DNA from: Fulvia fulva
Taxonomy: Eukaryota > Ascomycota > Dothideomycetes > Mycosphaerellales > Mycosphaerellaceae
NCBI RefSeq assembly: GCF_020509005.1
Contig: NC_063014.1
Span: 3,038,001 to 3,102,000, forward strand
DNA: 64,000 nucleotides
Reading direction: 5' to 3'
Position numbers and translations under genes: made by a program. The notes below the pieces were generated by a model. That model was not told where the DNA came from, ran no database searches, and saw nothing but the letters and a program-made list of their open reading frames with translations. Shown here piece by piece: positions 46,144 through 56,407 of this stretch. Numbering within the stretch: position 1 is the first letter of the stretch; each line of letters starts with the position of its first letter.

Positions 46144-47158
46144 ATGCGGCTTCAACTCCTCCTTTCAATCGTGGCATTCGCTCCTTCTGTTTTCGCAGGC
46201 GTCAAATTCACAACTCCGGCAGCGGGCGCAAATGTTCAGCCGGCCACGATTTCGGTGCAGTGGGAGGATGATGGGGACTCGCCAAGTTTGGATGATCTTT
46301 CGGGGTATACGTTGCAGTTGATGGTGGGAGGGAACTCGGACACGAATTCGGTAGGTGTTTCTTCAAGATGTGGAGAGGGGAGGCAATCAGTTGTTGGATA
46401 TGGTTCGATCTGCAGAAGAGACGTATAGCTGGGTTCGCGGGCTTGTGGGCAGAGGAAGACAGGAAGCCATGAAGGGGATACCTGAGAGAAAAGAGCTGTG
46501 TGCTGACAATATCGTGTTACAGCAACCGCTTGTAGCCATCGGGCCTTCGCAAGGCTCCTTTGCATCTGGAAGTAAGGTCACTGGAACCGTTGCTGCAACT
46601 GTGGCTGGACCCACGAAGAACGGGTTCTACCTAAAGATGATTGCAACAGCGACAGAAGGCGGCACGATAACGTACTACTCAAGCAGGTTTAATATGCCTG
46701 GTATGACTGGTACCACTCCAGCGGAATATGCTACTGCGGCAGCAGCAGTCTCGGGCACCGACGGACCAGACACCGTCAACGCAGTCGCAAACAATGCTGG
46801 GGCCGCAGCTCCAGCAGCAGGTGCTGCTGGCGGCGCCTACACAGTCCCATATGCCCTACAATCCGGTCTCACGAAGTATGCGCCGATGCAGGGTGTACCA
46901 CCGACGAAGATCACGCTGAAGAACTTCTCGCCCATGTACCCAACCAGTGCATACACGATCGCTACCACTTTCTTGCCCAAAGCAAGCATCGTCACGACCA
47001 TGACTGAGAGTCAGACGTTCAAAGTCACTAGTATTGAGAACACGGTAAGTCAGAATGGGTATTGTGAAAGCGTAGGTCATGCTGACCTCGTACAGGCTGC
47101 CGCTCAGTCCATGCCGACTGGCGATATGGCGAAGTATCTGGCACGATGGAAGGACTAA
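46144..47158 (+). CDS. KRE9/KNH1 family cell-wall beta-1,6-glucan assembly protein
   Basis: Exons 46144-46350, 46523-47044 and 47096-47158, 263 residues. Intron 1 is unusually long here (172 nt, GTAGGT..TTACAG); intron 2 is 51 nt with no in-frame stop, so both spliced and retained forms would stay open. The signal peptide (MRLQLLLSIVAFAPSVFA) is followed by VKFTTPAAGANVQPATISVQWEDDG, the Kre9/Knh1 N-terminal (Ig-like) domain. An Ala-rich linker (residues about 140-160) leads to the C-terminal TMxESQTFKVTSIENT and DMAKYLARWKD. Family members are secreted O-glycoproteins needed for beta-1,6-glucan in yeast wall. The exon 1-2 junction is the least certain part. Confidence 0.85.
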
Positions 47159-47515
47159 ACATGGGGAAACGCATTCAAGATAGAAGTGGATGGAGTTCAG
47201 GAGTATGTAAACGACTTGGAGGCATAGGCACAGGCATCTCGGGGCGTACGTGATAGGGTGGCGTTCCAGTCGCATGGCCAGTTGATGAACCTCTGGCGTG
47301 CCGGCTTCCAGATACGACAGGCTTTCATTTAATCTGCATAGATGTACATGCATGGGTATATACTCATATGGACTATACGATAATGTGACAATGTTCTTGA
47401 AAATTGATGCCTCGGGCAGAAACGGTCTAAGCTTTTTCTTCGCGTCTTTGACTTCCTTCGTTGTGAACAACAACATCAACAGACGACATTCGGCATTTTC
47501 AAGCACAAATCGAGA
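47159..47515. other. Intergenic, 357 bp
   Basis: Spacer between two plus-strand genes; no further feature seen. Confidence 0.4.
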
Positions 47516-47932
47516 ATGTCGGTAACAACATATCACTGTCTCTGCACAGAGCTCGTCCTAGGAACCACAGTTCCTCTCGAGGACCTCCCAAAACGCCAAT
47601 CTGACGCGTCGATCATCTGCAAAATCACAGCCGCCGAGTCACTTTCGCAAGGCGGATCAGTCTTCACGAGCGCTGTCGATACTGATGACAAAGCGGTAGT
47701 GTTGAAGCTGGATGATGGCTTCGAGAAGAGGTATGCGGTGAGGTGCTCGAGGTGTGGGTTGATGCTTGGGTATCAGCTTGATCGCAGCCAATTTGAGGAG
47801 TCGAAGGAGAAACTTGGCAGACGGGAGGATGTGGTCTATGTTCTACCAGGTGGACTCCAGACCACTGATGAGATGGAGGGTGGGAAGTCGATGGAGGGAC
47901 GGGTTGAGGTAAAGATTGGAAGTGGTGCTTGA
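47516..47932 (+). CDS. STEEP1-like protein (UPF0428 family)
   Basis: Single exon, 138 residues. The N-terminus TTYHCLCTELVLGTTVPLEDLPKR matches the start of the STEEP1/CXorf56 family, with its paired Cys. A central CxxC pair (VRCSRCGLMLGYQLD) and a beta-rich middle (AVVLKLDDGFEKRYAV) follow. Human STEEP1 promotes STING exit from the ER; fungi lack that pathway, so the fungal role is unknown and may be a more ancient trafficking or splicing-linked one. No signal peptide or membrane segment. Confidence 0.85.
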   Translation: MSVTTYHCLCTELVLGTTVPLEDLPKRQSDASIICKITAAESLSQGGSVFTSAVDTDDKAVVLKLDDGFEKRYAVRCSRCGLMLGYQLDRSQFEESKEKLGRREDVVYVLPGGLQTTDEMEGGKSMEGRVEVKIGSGA

Positions 47933-49092
47933 GGTGGTCTTGCCATTCGTCGTCCTGCAGAAGGCTGCTCTCCATGAACGCGACTACTATCTTATGGTAC
48001 TCACGAATATGGCTGCACGGCTGCGCCGCCTTGAATAGATGCTGGCTCTACCTACAACACGATCACGCCTCGGTATGCTCTTATCGGCCACGCAAGCTGC
48101 GGCATCCAACTGGCAACTCGGAGAGTTTCTTGTGGCCTCGCCGCACTTCGCGACAACACAAATACTACTCCATGGGATACGACATCGCAACAGCTCATAA
48201 TCGATGTCTCGAGAAGCTCTCAAATGCCATAAACACCAACCTCATGGCCAAAGAGACGGACTGCGACATCGTCAGAACGTTTTGCACGCCGGAATTTGAG
48301 TGGCGACCTGCATCCGATTTAGCTCGGAGCCTTCCGCCATGCGACAGTATTGAAGAATATAGCGACTTTGAAGCGTTTCGAGAAGATCAATCCAACTTTA
48401 TTTTGCTAAGGCCTACAACTTCAATGTCATTGTCGAGCCTGGCATGGTGAATGCGATCGCCATCTGTATGGTGCATGGTTGAGATGATGACAGCCTCGAG
48501 ACACATCGAGAAAGTGGGAATAGGATGTATTGGCGGAGAAGTGCGGTGCGTGGAGCGTGGGAGTGTTTTCGACATTCGCAGGTCATGAGGATGGGGTCTT
48601 TCTTTCCATGATGACAGGAGCTCGAAGCACAGCCGGTGGAAAGAGCAGAGGTGCTGAAGCATAGCTTGGATAAGTCCTCATTGGGCGTTTGACTGGTGCA
48701 TGTTCATGACTTGAAGAAGCAACGCCCTCCGCCCCGATGTTGATGCATGGTCGGTCACACTGCTTCACCTGTCGCGAGCTTGGCAACATTCCACCTCTCA
48801 CCGGAGTTCAGTCATTGTGGCACAGCCCGCATCCGAGAGTGGTATCTTTGCTTTCCCATGGCATGTGAATCGAGGCTTGGGAAGATCAGACCCAACCGCA
48901 GCATGAACACAACACTTGGCAATGGCTCATTCTCTTCATGCCGGGATCACTGTGTCACCGAGGAAATCCGTGCAACACACCCTACACATCGACATTAGCG
49001 GCCTCTGCGCCCGAGATTTAACACCCAGGAGTGTATATCCTTGGCTGCAGTCCCCGCTCGCGTCTTTTAGATGCCGCTATCGACCCAAGAAA
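47933..49092. other. Intergenic 1.2 kb with a weak open frame
   Basis: A plus-strand frame is open at 47929-48450. Its second half, from an ATG near 48170, has coding-like composition (NLMAKETDCDIVRTFC; SIEEYSDFEAFREDQSN). It has no recognised domain, so it is left as a possible small or decayed gene. The remainder looks like the promoter of the membrane protein gene at 49093. Confidence 0.25.
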
Positions 49093-50035
49093 ATGCTCAG
49101 ACCGCCCAGAATGTCGCAAAGCTTGCTACTACTCTTGGCCACAATTGCCCGAGCGCTGAACGAGTCCAGTCCGTGCTATCATCCGAATGGAAGGCAGATC
49201 AACGACGCAGGTTATACACCATGCAACCTAGCAGCTAACGTCAGTCACTGTTGCAAAGCAAGCGATACATGCATTAGCAACGGATACTGCTTCCAACAAG
49301 GTGGTCAAAGGGAAGACTGGAACCTGCGAATAGCGAGATCAAGCTGTACCGACCAGACATTCAACAGTAGTAGCTGCCCTCAGCGATGCAAAGACGGTGA
49401 GAGTTTAATTCAATAGTGTGAAGCTGCAGCCACTGACATGGCCACTAGTCAGCATAAGCACTGACATGGCCATGATACTGGTCAACAACTCCGAGATTGG
49501 GGAGTTCTGCTGCAGCGCAGAGTATGATACGCAGACTGGGCTGTGTGGCAGTGCTACGCTCGGATCTGACCAGCCGTTCGAGCTCGAACCAGGACAGATC
49601 ATCTGGGACCGGAACAATGGTGATGCAGACTTCCGTAACATATACTCGGCCACTGTCACGACCACTGCCATCCCCCAAGCAACGAGTGCATCTGAAGCAC
49701 CGGGCAGCATCAGCATAGTGCCGATCGTTGTTGGCATTACCGTTCCACTCGGAATTCTGCTACTTCTCGCCCTGGTAGCTGCTTCCCTGTTCTGGAAAAG
49801 GATGAAACGTAAACAACGGCATATTTCAGACGATCGGGTCGGGGAGAAGAGCAGCGACACAGTGTCGAACAGAGTACCGTTGGCGTCGGCACCGAGTCAC
49901 GAGGTCGATACGAGGGCCATATATGAAGCGTCACCTGAGACTCAAGCGCACGAACTGAAGGCCGCACAGGATCCTGTCGAAATTGGACAGGATCTTATTG
50001 AGATCGCGGGAAGCCCGATACATTTACGCCGCTGA
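49093..50035 (+). CDS. Cys-rich single-pass membrane protein of unknown function
   Basis: Exons 49093-49396 and 49449-50035, 296 residues. The 52-nt intron starts GTGAGA and ends CTAG, joining CPQRCKD to VSISTDMAMI. A signal peptide (SQSLLLLLATIARA) precedes an ectodomain with regularly placed cysteines: SPCYHPNGR, YTPCN, HCCKASDTCISNGYC, SCTD and EFCCSAEY. A Thr/Ser-rich juxtamembrane stalk, one TM helix (residues about 189-217, GITVPLGILLLLALVAASLFW) and a basic-then-acidic cytosolic tail of 80 residues follow. This layout matches a large group of fungal surface proteins without known ligand; a sensor or wall-linking role is a guess. Start could be the Met at 49111. Confidence 0.82.
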
Positions 50036-51307
50036 GTGAACGTGGCCACGATAAGGTGTCTGATGTTCGATCCCATGTTAGATCAAGAGCGAAGGACGTG
50101 TTTATCGCCGATGTAGCTTAGTGCTGCGCGCAACACATGCTGCATACTTTTCGGTTTCTGGTTTTTGGTGAATTTTGGCCCAGAGCATACAGCCAAAGGT
50201 CATGCTCGCTGTCATCCTCATCATTGTGTGCTAGCTGAGAACCTTTCGGTTCACCTAAGAGCGGGCCAACCAGTGGTGCTGTGTGGCAGATCACGATGAT
50301 CGTAAGCCCATGATCTGGGCAATGTTCCTGACCGGGCGAGGATCAACTGCACATGCGTCCGTCGAGTGGCGATCAAACATGGCTACCAGAGACCACGCAC
50401 AAGTGCCGTGAAGCAAAAGTGCTCGGTGGTCATATTGATGGGTGACCACATCATCAACACTCATCCCAAAGTCGGACTCGAACTTAGAGCCCCGTGCAAC
50501 CCCATAACAGCAAAAAGGCAATCACCGAAACCTCCCAAGTTGGTCCCATGGTAACCGAATCGGGAGCCAACAACAAGTCACGTTGAGAGCCAAGTCATAC
50601 TGCCATAATTTGCGCTGTTCATGCTCTGTTCTCTCAGAGGCCACCTGTGAAATTCTTATTGTATATGTAGCGTCAATGTTTCTGCACTAGCGCGTCTACA
50701 CAGAATGCTGCCTGGAAGTGCGGTCTCTTAATACGCTGTGAAAAGTCCTCTCACTCGACCGCAGGCTCGTGTTGACTTTGTTCGAGGACATGTCGAGTGA
50801 CTCCCTTAAGCGCCTTGGTCCTCAATCATTACAGCGGTACTCAATGTCTGGAGTCCTGTGTGTGGGGTCACCTGTTCCTGCGAAACTCGCGACGTGGGTG
50901 CAAACGGATGTCTTGGCAAACATGTGAAAGCTGACGCCAAATCTTTCGGCCGCAGATCGAATCAACTGCACGTCTCTTACGTCTCTTACGACAGCTGCAG
51001 AGCTCCTCCAAACTACTAGCAGTCTCAGTATCTATGTTGACACCAAATAGTTGTCAATCAACAGGTGTTGGGTCAATACTTCTTACGAAGTTCTGGCGCG
51101 GGAGTCTGGCGATGTTTTCGCGTTACGCGCGTCAGGGGTTATAGCTCTTCGTCAAGGGCCTTGAGCTCTACGCGGTGTTTGTTTGGGCATCTTTGGACCT
51201 TTTTGTACATGCCCGATTGTAAGATACTCTCAGCACCTTTGACACCTTCCCTTTATACTATTGCCCTATCATATTCACTGTACAGAGATTTGTAGCCAAG
51301 AGTCGCG
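50036..51307. other. Intergenic, 1.3 kb
   Basis: No gene recognised. A minus-strand segment near 50,460-50,490 looks like a tRNA T-arm (GTTCGAGTCCGA) but its stem does not pair. Short direct repeats (ACGTCTCTT) occur near 50,975. Confidence 0.4.
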
Positions 51308-52115
51308 ATGGGCGACTGGGAGAACGACGATGTTTGGCGCCTGATCGAGATAGCCGTACGGTCTACGCTGGCGGCTACTATACCAATACAACTGCTAATG
51401 TGTCTATAGAACGAGCCGCTGGTCTCAGGAGGGCCTGAGCATGAAGCGCAGCGTCGAGACAGTGCCGTCGATTTCTCGCGTGTCTCACTTACCGACTGGA
51501 CGCTTACCGAGTACATCCAGTGGTCTGCGTCGTCCAGAGTCGATACCATCCACACTCCTAGCATTCATCCCAGCTTCCCGACCGTCGTACATCTTGGGGT
51601 GATGGTGGGTCGAGGTCCGATGCAAGATCTGCGGTGCAAATGCTACGAAGCTGCACTTCGGCGGTATGCCATTTTGCCGCCTGATCGAGCTCCAAAAGCA
51701 TATGAAGGATACTCATCGGGCGAATGCGCACATTCACAACATGGACAAATGGTGCGAACAAAAGTATGTCGGCAAGGGCGATATTAAGCTCATGTTGGCT
51801 GGCAAGCCACCAAAGTATCGCCTAGCACCGCAGATGTACTGCGCTGTACCAAGCGCCATGATTTCAGCCACGACTCTGCCTAAAAAGCAGGAGACAGTGC
51901 CATCGAACGAGCCTGCAGTCAACCATAATGCCTTCATTGCTGCACCATCGAAGTACGCAGAGGCGGAGCGCCTACCCAGAATACCATATCGCGACCTCGA
52001 AAATGCACACGCGATGTTCAGCGGAGTGGCAGACACCACCAACCATGAACTAGAGACCGGGTCACGCAACGACTTCCTCAAGAAACTATTCGGCTGGGAC
52101 GATGTCACACGCTAG
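51308..52115 (+). CDS. Zinc-finger-like protein of unknown function
   Basis: Modelled exons: 51308-51355, 51410-51538 and 51615-52115, 225 residues. Intron 1 (54 nt) has GTACGG and a TGCTAAT branch; intron 2 (76 nt, GTCGAT..CGAG) is chosen because it is the only one preserving frame, so it is tentative. The middle of the protein reads RCKICGANATKLHF, then FCRLIELQKHMKDTH. This is Cys-x2-Cys plus a downstream Cys and two His (HMKDTH), a plausible zinc-binding unit close to a C2H2 finger. The C-terminus has a short basic/aromatic end (FLKKLFGWDDV). No localisation signal is clear. I recognise no named family. Confidence 0.55.
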
Positions 52116-53370
52116 GCAAACACCAAGGACTCATATACCAGTGGCCGAGTATGCCACACTGTGCCTCACTTGTAAAGGAGATACAGGAGCTCATCGAGTG
52201 GTCGGAAGTCGAGAATATCTGGGTCTATGGCGGCTTGGTGAGGGCAGATGGCATCCTTCGAAAGCATCGCGACGGACTTGCAAAATGAATCGTGTTCGCT
52301 TCAGTGCCGGTCAGGCGCCGGACCGCAGTGTGTAGAGTCTGCACAATGTTCGGGAATCAGGACGAATGTATTCTGTGAGTGCACACCAGCCAGAGCCTCC
52401 GCGTACATGAGCTGGGCTGTTAAGGAAGACCTCTGTTGTTTGACCAAGATGGCGCTGGCGAGAGACCTGGCTGTCGTGAAGCGTGCTTCGTCAGATATCT
52501 GCTTGGAGGTCAGCTCTCCAAAACGTGGCGCACGAAGTACCCCCCCTGTCATTGAGCTGAGCTGGACTGCGCTGCATCATGCGAGCTTCGGCGTAGACGG
52601 CAAGGCAAAGAGCTCGGCTGCATGCACAGTCGCCTGAGGCGAACCACGAACCTGGATGTCGTGGCTTCCTTTAACAACCTCCGGATCAGTGGGACTGGGT
52701 GTCGGTCCCTGATAGTGAGTGCGTTCAGGGCCCTGTGATCGACACAAGTTTTTAACCCTCCTCATGAATGCAGGAAGCAAAAGGAGTCTTCGAGAAATCA
52801 AGTTCCTCATGCGCATCCCCAGTTATCTTGGTAAATGAGCCAGGAAGAGGATGAAGAGGCTGTGTCGATTACAGGATCAAGGACCGATGGCCAATCCCAC
52901 TTGGGCAGAGATGCGCCACTTCTGCGACTGTTTGGAGAAAGACGAATCTGCTGAACCATGCTCAAAAGGAGCCGCATCCCAGCCCCCCTAATTTCAATCT
53001 GCTATGCTGCACGCTATCAATCAAAATACGGACACATTCCGAGAACAGACCTTCCCTTCCCATTCTGTGCCGTCCCAGACCCTCCAGCTCCATTTTCTCA
53101 AAACAGAACCACACTTTCATAACCTCGTTAAAAGCAAGGCCTCGCGCATCTCCCAGCTGTATATGAACACTAGCGACTCTTCGCGCTGCCTTTCGAATCA
53201 ACCCACATGAAAACGCCTTTGCCAACTACCGCGCCCAAAGCGATCGGGTATCATTAGAAAATGTATGCATATTCCCTCCAACTCGCGCCGCCCTTTCTGC
53301 GCTCCTTGCGCGTATTGCTGTTGAGCCTCTGCCGTGGGGTGTTCGGTGCTCTTTATAGTATGCTGACACT
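52116..53370. other. Intergenic 1.25 kb with a weak open frame
   Basis: An open plus-strand frame at 52248-52637 is Cys-rich (ESCSLQCRSGAGPQC; VFCECTPA) but has no signal peptide and no domain, so it is not called. The right part is 3' flank of the RING protein gene. Confidence 0.3.
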
Positions 53371-55728
53371 TCAAGCTGCCATTGCCTCGGCCTCGACAGG
53401 AGGCGAGGACGGCCGATCCTCAGCAGGTGACTCTTCAGCTGTTGATGTCTCCTCTTTCCTCTCGTCCACACCTTGTTCACGGCATAAAGGACAGCTGTTG
53501 CGTCCTGTGGTGAGCCACTGGTCGATGCATTCCTTGTGGTACAGGTGATGGCATTTGATGAGCTTCCGCGCGACTTCCTTCGCCTCGAAGTCACAAAGGC
53601 ACACCAGACAGCGCTGACCGGGCTCAAGTGAAGTATCGGGTTCCTGATCAATCGAATCGCCTTCAGCTGCTCTTGCCACGAGCCGTACAGTCTTCTCTGT
53701 ATCAGACAGCTCTTCAGCTCCCACATCGGTGTTATCACTGTCATCAACCGCGATGTCGTAAAGGCCCCCGGCGCTTTCAATGTCCTCCTCAGTAGCGACC
53801 GGCGCTTTAGCAGGACCCAGAAGTGCTGAAAGAAGCATCATGTCTTCGTAGGTAGGATTCTCTGTGAATAGACTTGGCGTCGTAAGGATTGGGTGGTTTT
53901 CTGGATACGAGCCACCAAGAACGTAGATGATCCAGCTGCGAGCATCGCCTCTTTGTTCGCCCGATTCGTCCGACTCTTGACTGGCCGTACGTGAAAGTGG
54001 CGGTAGGTTGTCCGGCTCCACTACGCCATTACGCCGTGGATGGCCAGAAGCAAAGCGTGGATAGTGAACATTGGGTGCTGTATCTGACCGACGATGAATA
54101 CGATATGGTTCCGAATCGCCCAGCAGTCCGGTGCCAGAATGTGTCGAACGAATAGAAGCCGTCTCCTCGGTGTGTGCGCTCAGTGGGCTGGCTGCTGACG
54201 ACCTATGAAGTATGCTATTCCGTCGTGAGTCGTTGCTAAAGTCGCGGAAGCTATTAGCGACCATTGATGTCGGGCGGGACTGATTTGGTGTGCTGTTTCT
54301 GCTGGATATCCTGCTGAGCTCGGGACTTGGAGAAGCTGGTGTAGCTGGAGGTGGTCTTGGCTCGTAGCTTGAGCTTGCTACGCTCCATGGCCGCTCTCTG
54401 CGCCTATCTGGCGACCGATGATCACGCTGGTCGTCCATGCGATCACTCAACCTACTCCTGAAGCCGCCCATGCTCGCTCTTCGCCTATGTCGGAAGGACG
54501 TGCCATTCTGAGGAGGTCGTAGGATCGAGTCGATGCTATCGTGGCCATGCGTGCCGAGTGCGTGTGCTGGTAGAGGCGTGGGAAAGTTGCCGAGGGCATC
54601 GATGAAGGGAGGCAGGTCGCCGTCTGCCGAAGCACTACCCGAGCTGGAGTTTGGGTTGATGGACCGGATCCCTACTATGATTATCGGTACCATCCTGCCC
54701 TCGCTCTGCCCAGACTCGCTCGACATTGCAGAGGCAGAGCTTCGAGGATCTGTCTGTGCATTATCTGGCGGAGTGGCAGCTCCGAAGCGGAACATCCTGA
54801 AGAAGTTCAGCGGTGGACTCTGCTCGTCCGCGCCCATGCCCTCGGCAACTCCTTGACGGAGTGCTGATGCTATACGACCGTTGCGAAGTGCTCTGAGGAA
54901 GCCATCGAAGCTACCATCTTCTTCTGCCCCAGGGCCAGTCTCTCCCAGACCACTACCCGTCAAGCTTCGTGCCTGGCTCAGTACATTCTGCTCTTCACCC
55001 ATCAGGGTTGCTGCCGTGGCCGCAGCCGCTACACTCAGCAGCCTGCTGAGCATTGCTGCCTGATCTTCGCCGCCTCGTTGCCGTATCGAGGCAGCAGGCG
55101 ATGCCGCACGTCTTCTGCGAAGCGAATGTGTGAGGTTGCGGAAGGGACGAGCGCTTAGCCTCATCTGATTAGGACGCCGTATGGAGCTCTCGTTGCGCGG
55201 TGCAGGCGGGGAAGGAGGATCAGGTTCGGCGTGCGAGCCGCCGAAGGTGTCATCGAAGGTGGAGGAGAGATCCATCGAGGGGAGGCGTGGCGGGGAGAAG
55301 ACGTCGTCTGCACTGTCATGGCTCTGTCCTGTCCGTAGATATGAAGACGTTCGCTGCGTAGTCCGGCGTTCGAGTAGCATTTCCCTGAAACGCGATACAG
55401 TAGTGCCGGGATTACTTCGAGGTGGCTCCACCCGCTCTTCGACCTGACTGCTGTCGATATCGTCGTCGCTGGAGCGAAACAGCTGCGAGAATCTATTCCG
55501 CGCGCCTGAGCGTTCCCTCAGCAGACGGTCCTGTGCTGCATCTCGACTGCCTCGGAGCGAGCGGCTGTGGTTCAGCAGCCTCCTAAGTGTCGCTGTCCGC
55601 TGCGGCCGCTCCACCTGCTGCATCTCCGGCTGGCCCATCTCCACATCCACGTCGTCGAGATAGCTCTGTGGTCGGGAGCCCCATCTCCGCTCTCGCCCTC
55701 GCTGCTGCCGCGATGAGCTCTGACCCAT
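53371..55728 (-). CDS. RING-H2 E3 ubiquitin ligase, N-myristoylation candidate
   Basis: Single exon of 785 residues starting at 55728. The C-terminal RING-H2 finger is at residues about 707-749: CLVCLCDF, then CHHLYHKECIDQW and CPLC, all eight ligands present (C3H2C3). Everything before it is Ser/Pro/Arg-rich and disordered, with an acidic stretch just before the finger (DDSDNTDVGAEELSDTE). The N-terminus MGQSSSRQQ fits an N-myristoylation site, hinting at membrane attachment. Such proteins recruit E2 enzymes to ubiquitinate partners; the substrate is unknown. The gene is divergent from RRN11. Confidence 0.9.
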   Translation of the reverse strand: MGQSSSRQQRGRERRWGSRPQSYLDDVDVEMGQPEMQQVERPQRTATLRRLLNHSRSLRGSRDAAQDRLLRERSGARNRFSQLFRSSDDDIDSSQVEERVEPPRSNPGTTVSRFREMLLERRTTQRTSSYLRTGQSHDSADDVFSPPRLPSMDLSSTFDDTFGGSHAEPDPPSPPAPRNESSIRRPNQMRLSARPFRNLTHSLRRRRAASPAASIRQRGGEDQAAMLSRLLSVAAAATAATLMGEEQNVLSQARSLTGSGLGETGPGAEEDGSFDGFLRALRNGRIASALRQGVAEGMGADEQSPPLNFFRMFRFGAATPPDNAQTDPRSSASAMSSESGQSEGRMVPIIIVGIRSINPNSSSGSASADGDLPPFIDALGNFPTPLPAHALGTHGHDSIDSILRPPQNGTSFRHRRRASMGGFRSRLSDRMDDQRDHRSPDRRRERPWSVASSSYEPRPPPATPASPSPELSRISSRNSTPNQSRPTSMVANSFRDFSNDSRRNSILHRSSAASPLSAHTEETASIRSTHSGTGLLGDSEPYRIHRRSDTAPNVHYPRFASGHPRRNGVVEPDNLPPLSRTASQESDESGEQRGDARSWIIYVLGGSYPENHPILTTPSLFTENPTYEDMMLLSALLGPAKAPVATEEDIESAGGLYDIAVDDSDNTDVGAEELSDTEKTVRLVARAAEGDSIDQEPDTSLEPGQRCLVCLCDFEAKEVARKLIKCHHLYHKECIDQWLTTGRNSCPLCREQGVDERKEETSTAEESPAEDRPSSPPVEAEAMAA

Positions 55729-56407
55729 ATCGGCTGAATGCCGCCGGCGCAGGTGGTATCGTGGTGCCCGGGCTATCGCATGCCTTCAAGTCGTCCGCGG
55801 CGCTGGCAGAAGTGTCGCTGCCAGACTCCTGCAACACCAGAGCGTACAAATGAGAGAATGCCGGACGTAGGAATGCGGTGGACGGGTGTTGGGTAGGAAG
55901 GCTGAGTGGGTGAGGGTGCAGTAGCAGTAGTGGGCGGTAGCAGTAGTGAGAAGTGGTGGTCACTGGTCAGCTGCAGGTAGAACTAGATGATGGCGTCGGC
56001 ACGAACGGCGGGCCGCTCGGGCGAATCAAAGGCGCTGGCGGATGGTGTTGCAGCTGTTGCTTGATGAAAGTCGAAACCAAACAAATACTGGATTCCATCC
56101 CGATATTGATTAGAACTAAGCAGCGAGGAGGCGTGCTGGGCTGGGGCAAATCTCGACGAGGCCGCGTCGCAGTCTCGCAGAGATCCACCTCCTCCACAGT
56201 CACACGCAGCGCTCCAGATTGGGTTGCACACGTTGCACACGCAGCCAACCAAGTGCAGGGGGGGCACTGCAGACGACGAGCCAGGGAGAGCCCGGCGCCC
56301 GGCAGGTGCCACTGATTCGGAAGTCACGCAGTGCCGTTGACAGCTGTAACTGCGGAACTGGGATCCGCCCACAAGTGGCCACAACCTCCTCATCTCACTG
56401 CCTTGGC
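55729..56407. promoter_or_regulatory. Divergent promoter between RING ligase and RRN11
   Basis: 679 bp between start codons. Reading frames continue across it in both directions but give unconvincing sequence, so they are taken as leader. No TATA box was identified. Confidence 0.4.

Noticed and set aside
50450..50530. Possible tRNA on the minus strand
   Set aside because: A T-loop-like GTTCGAGTC is present, but the T stem does not pair and no anticodon or acceptor stem was found.
52248..52637. Cys-rich open frame
   Set aside because: No signal peptide, no recognisable domain, and the sequence upstream of its start is coding-like in another frame; insufficient support.
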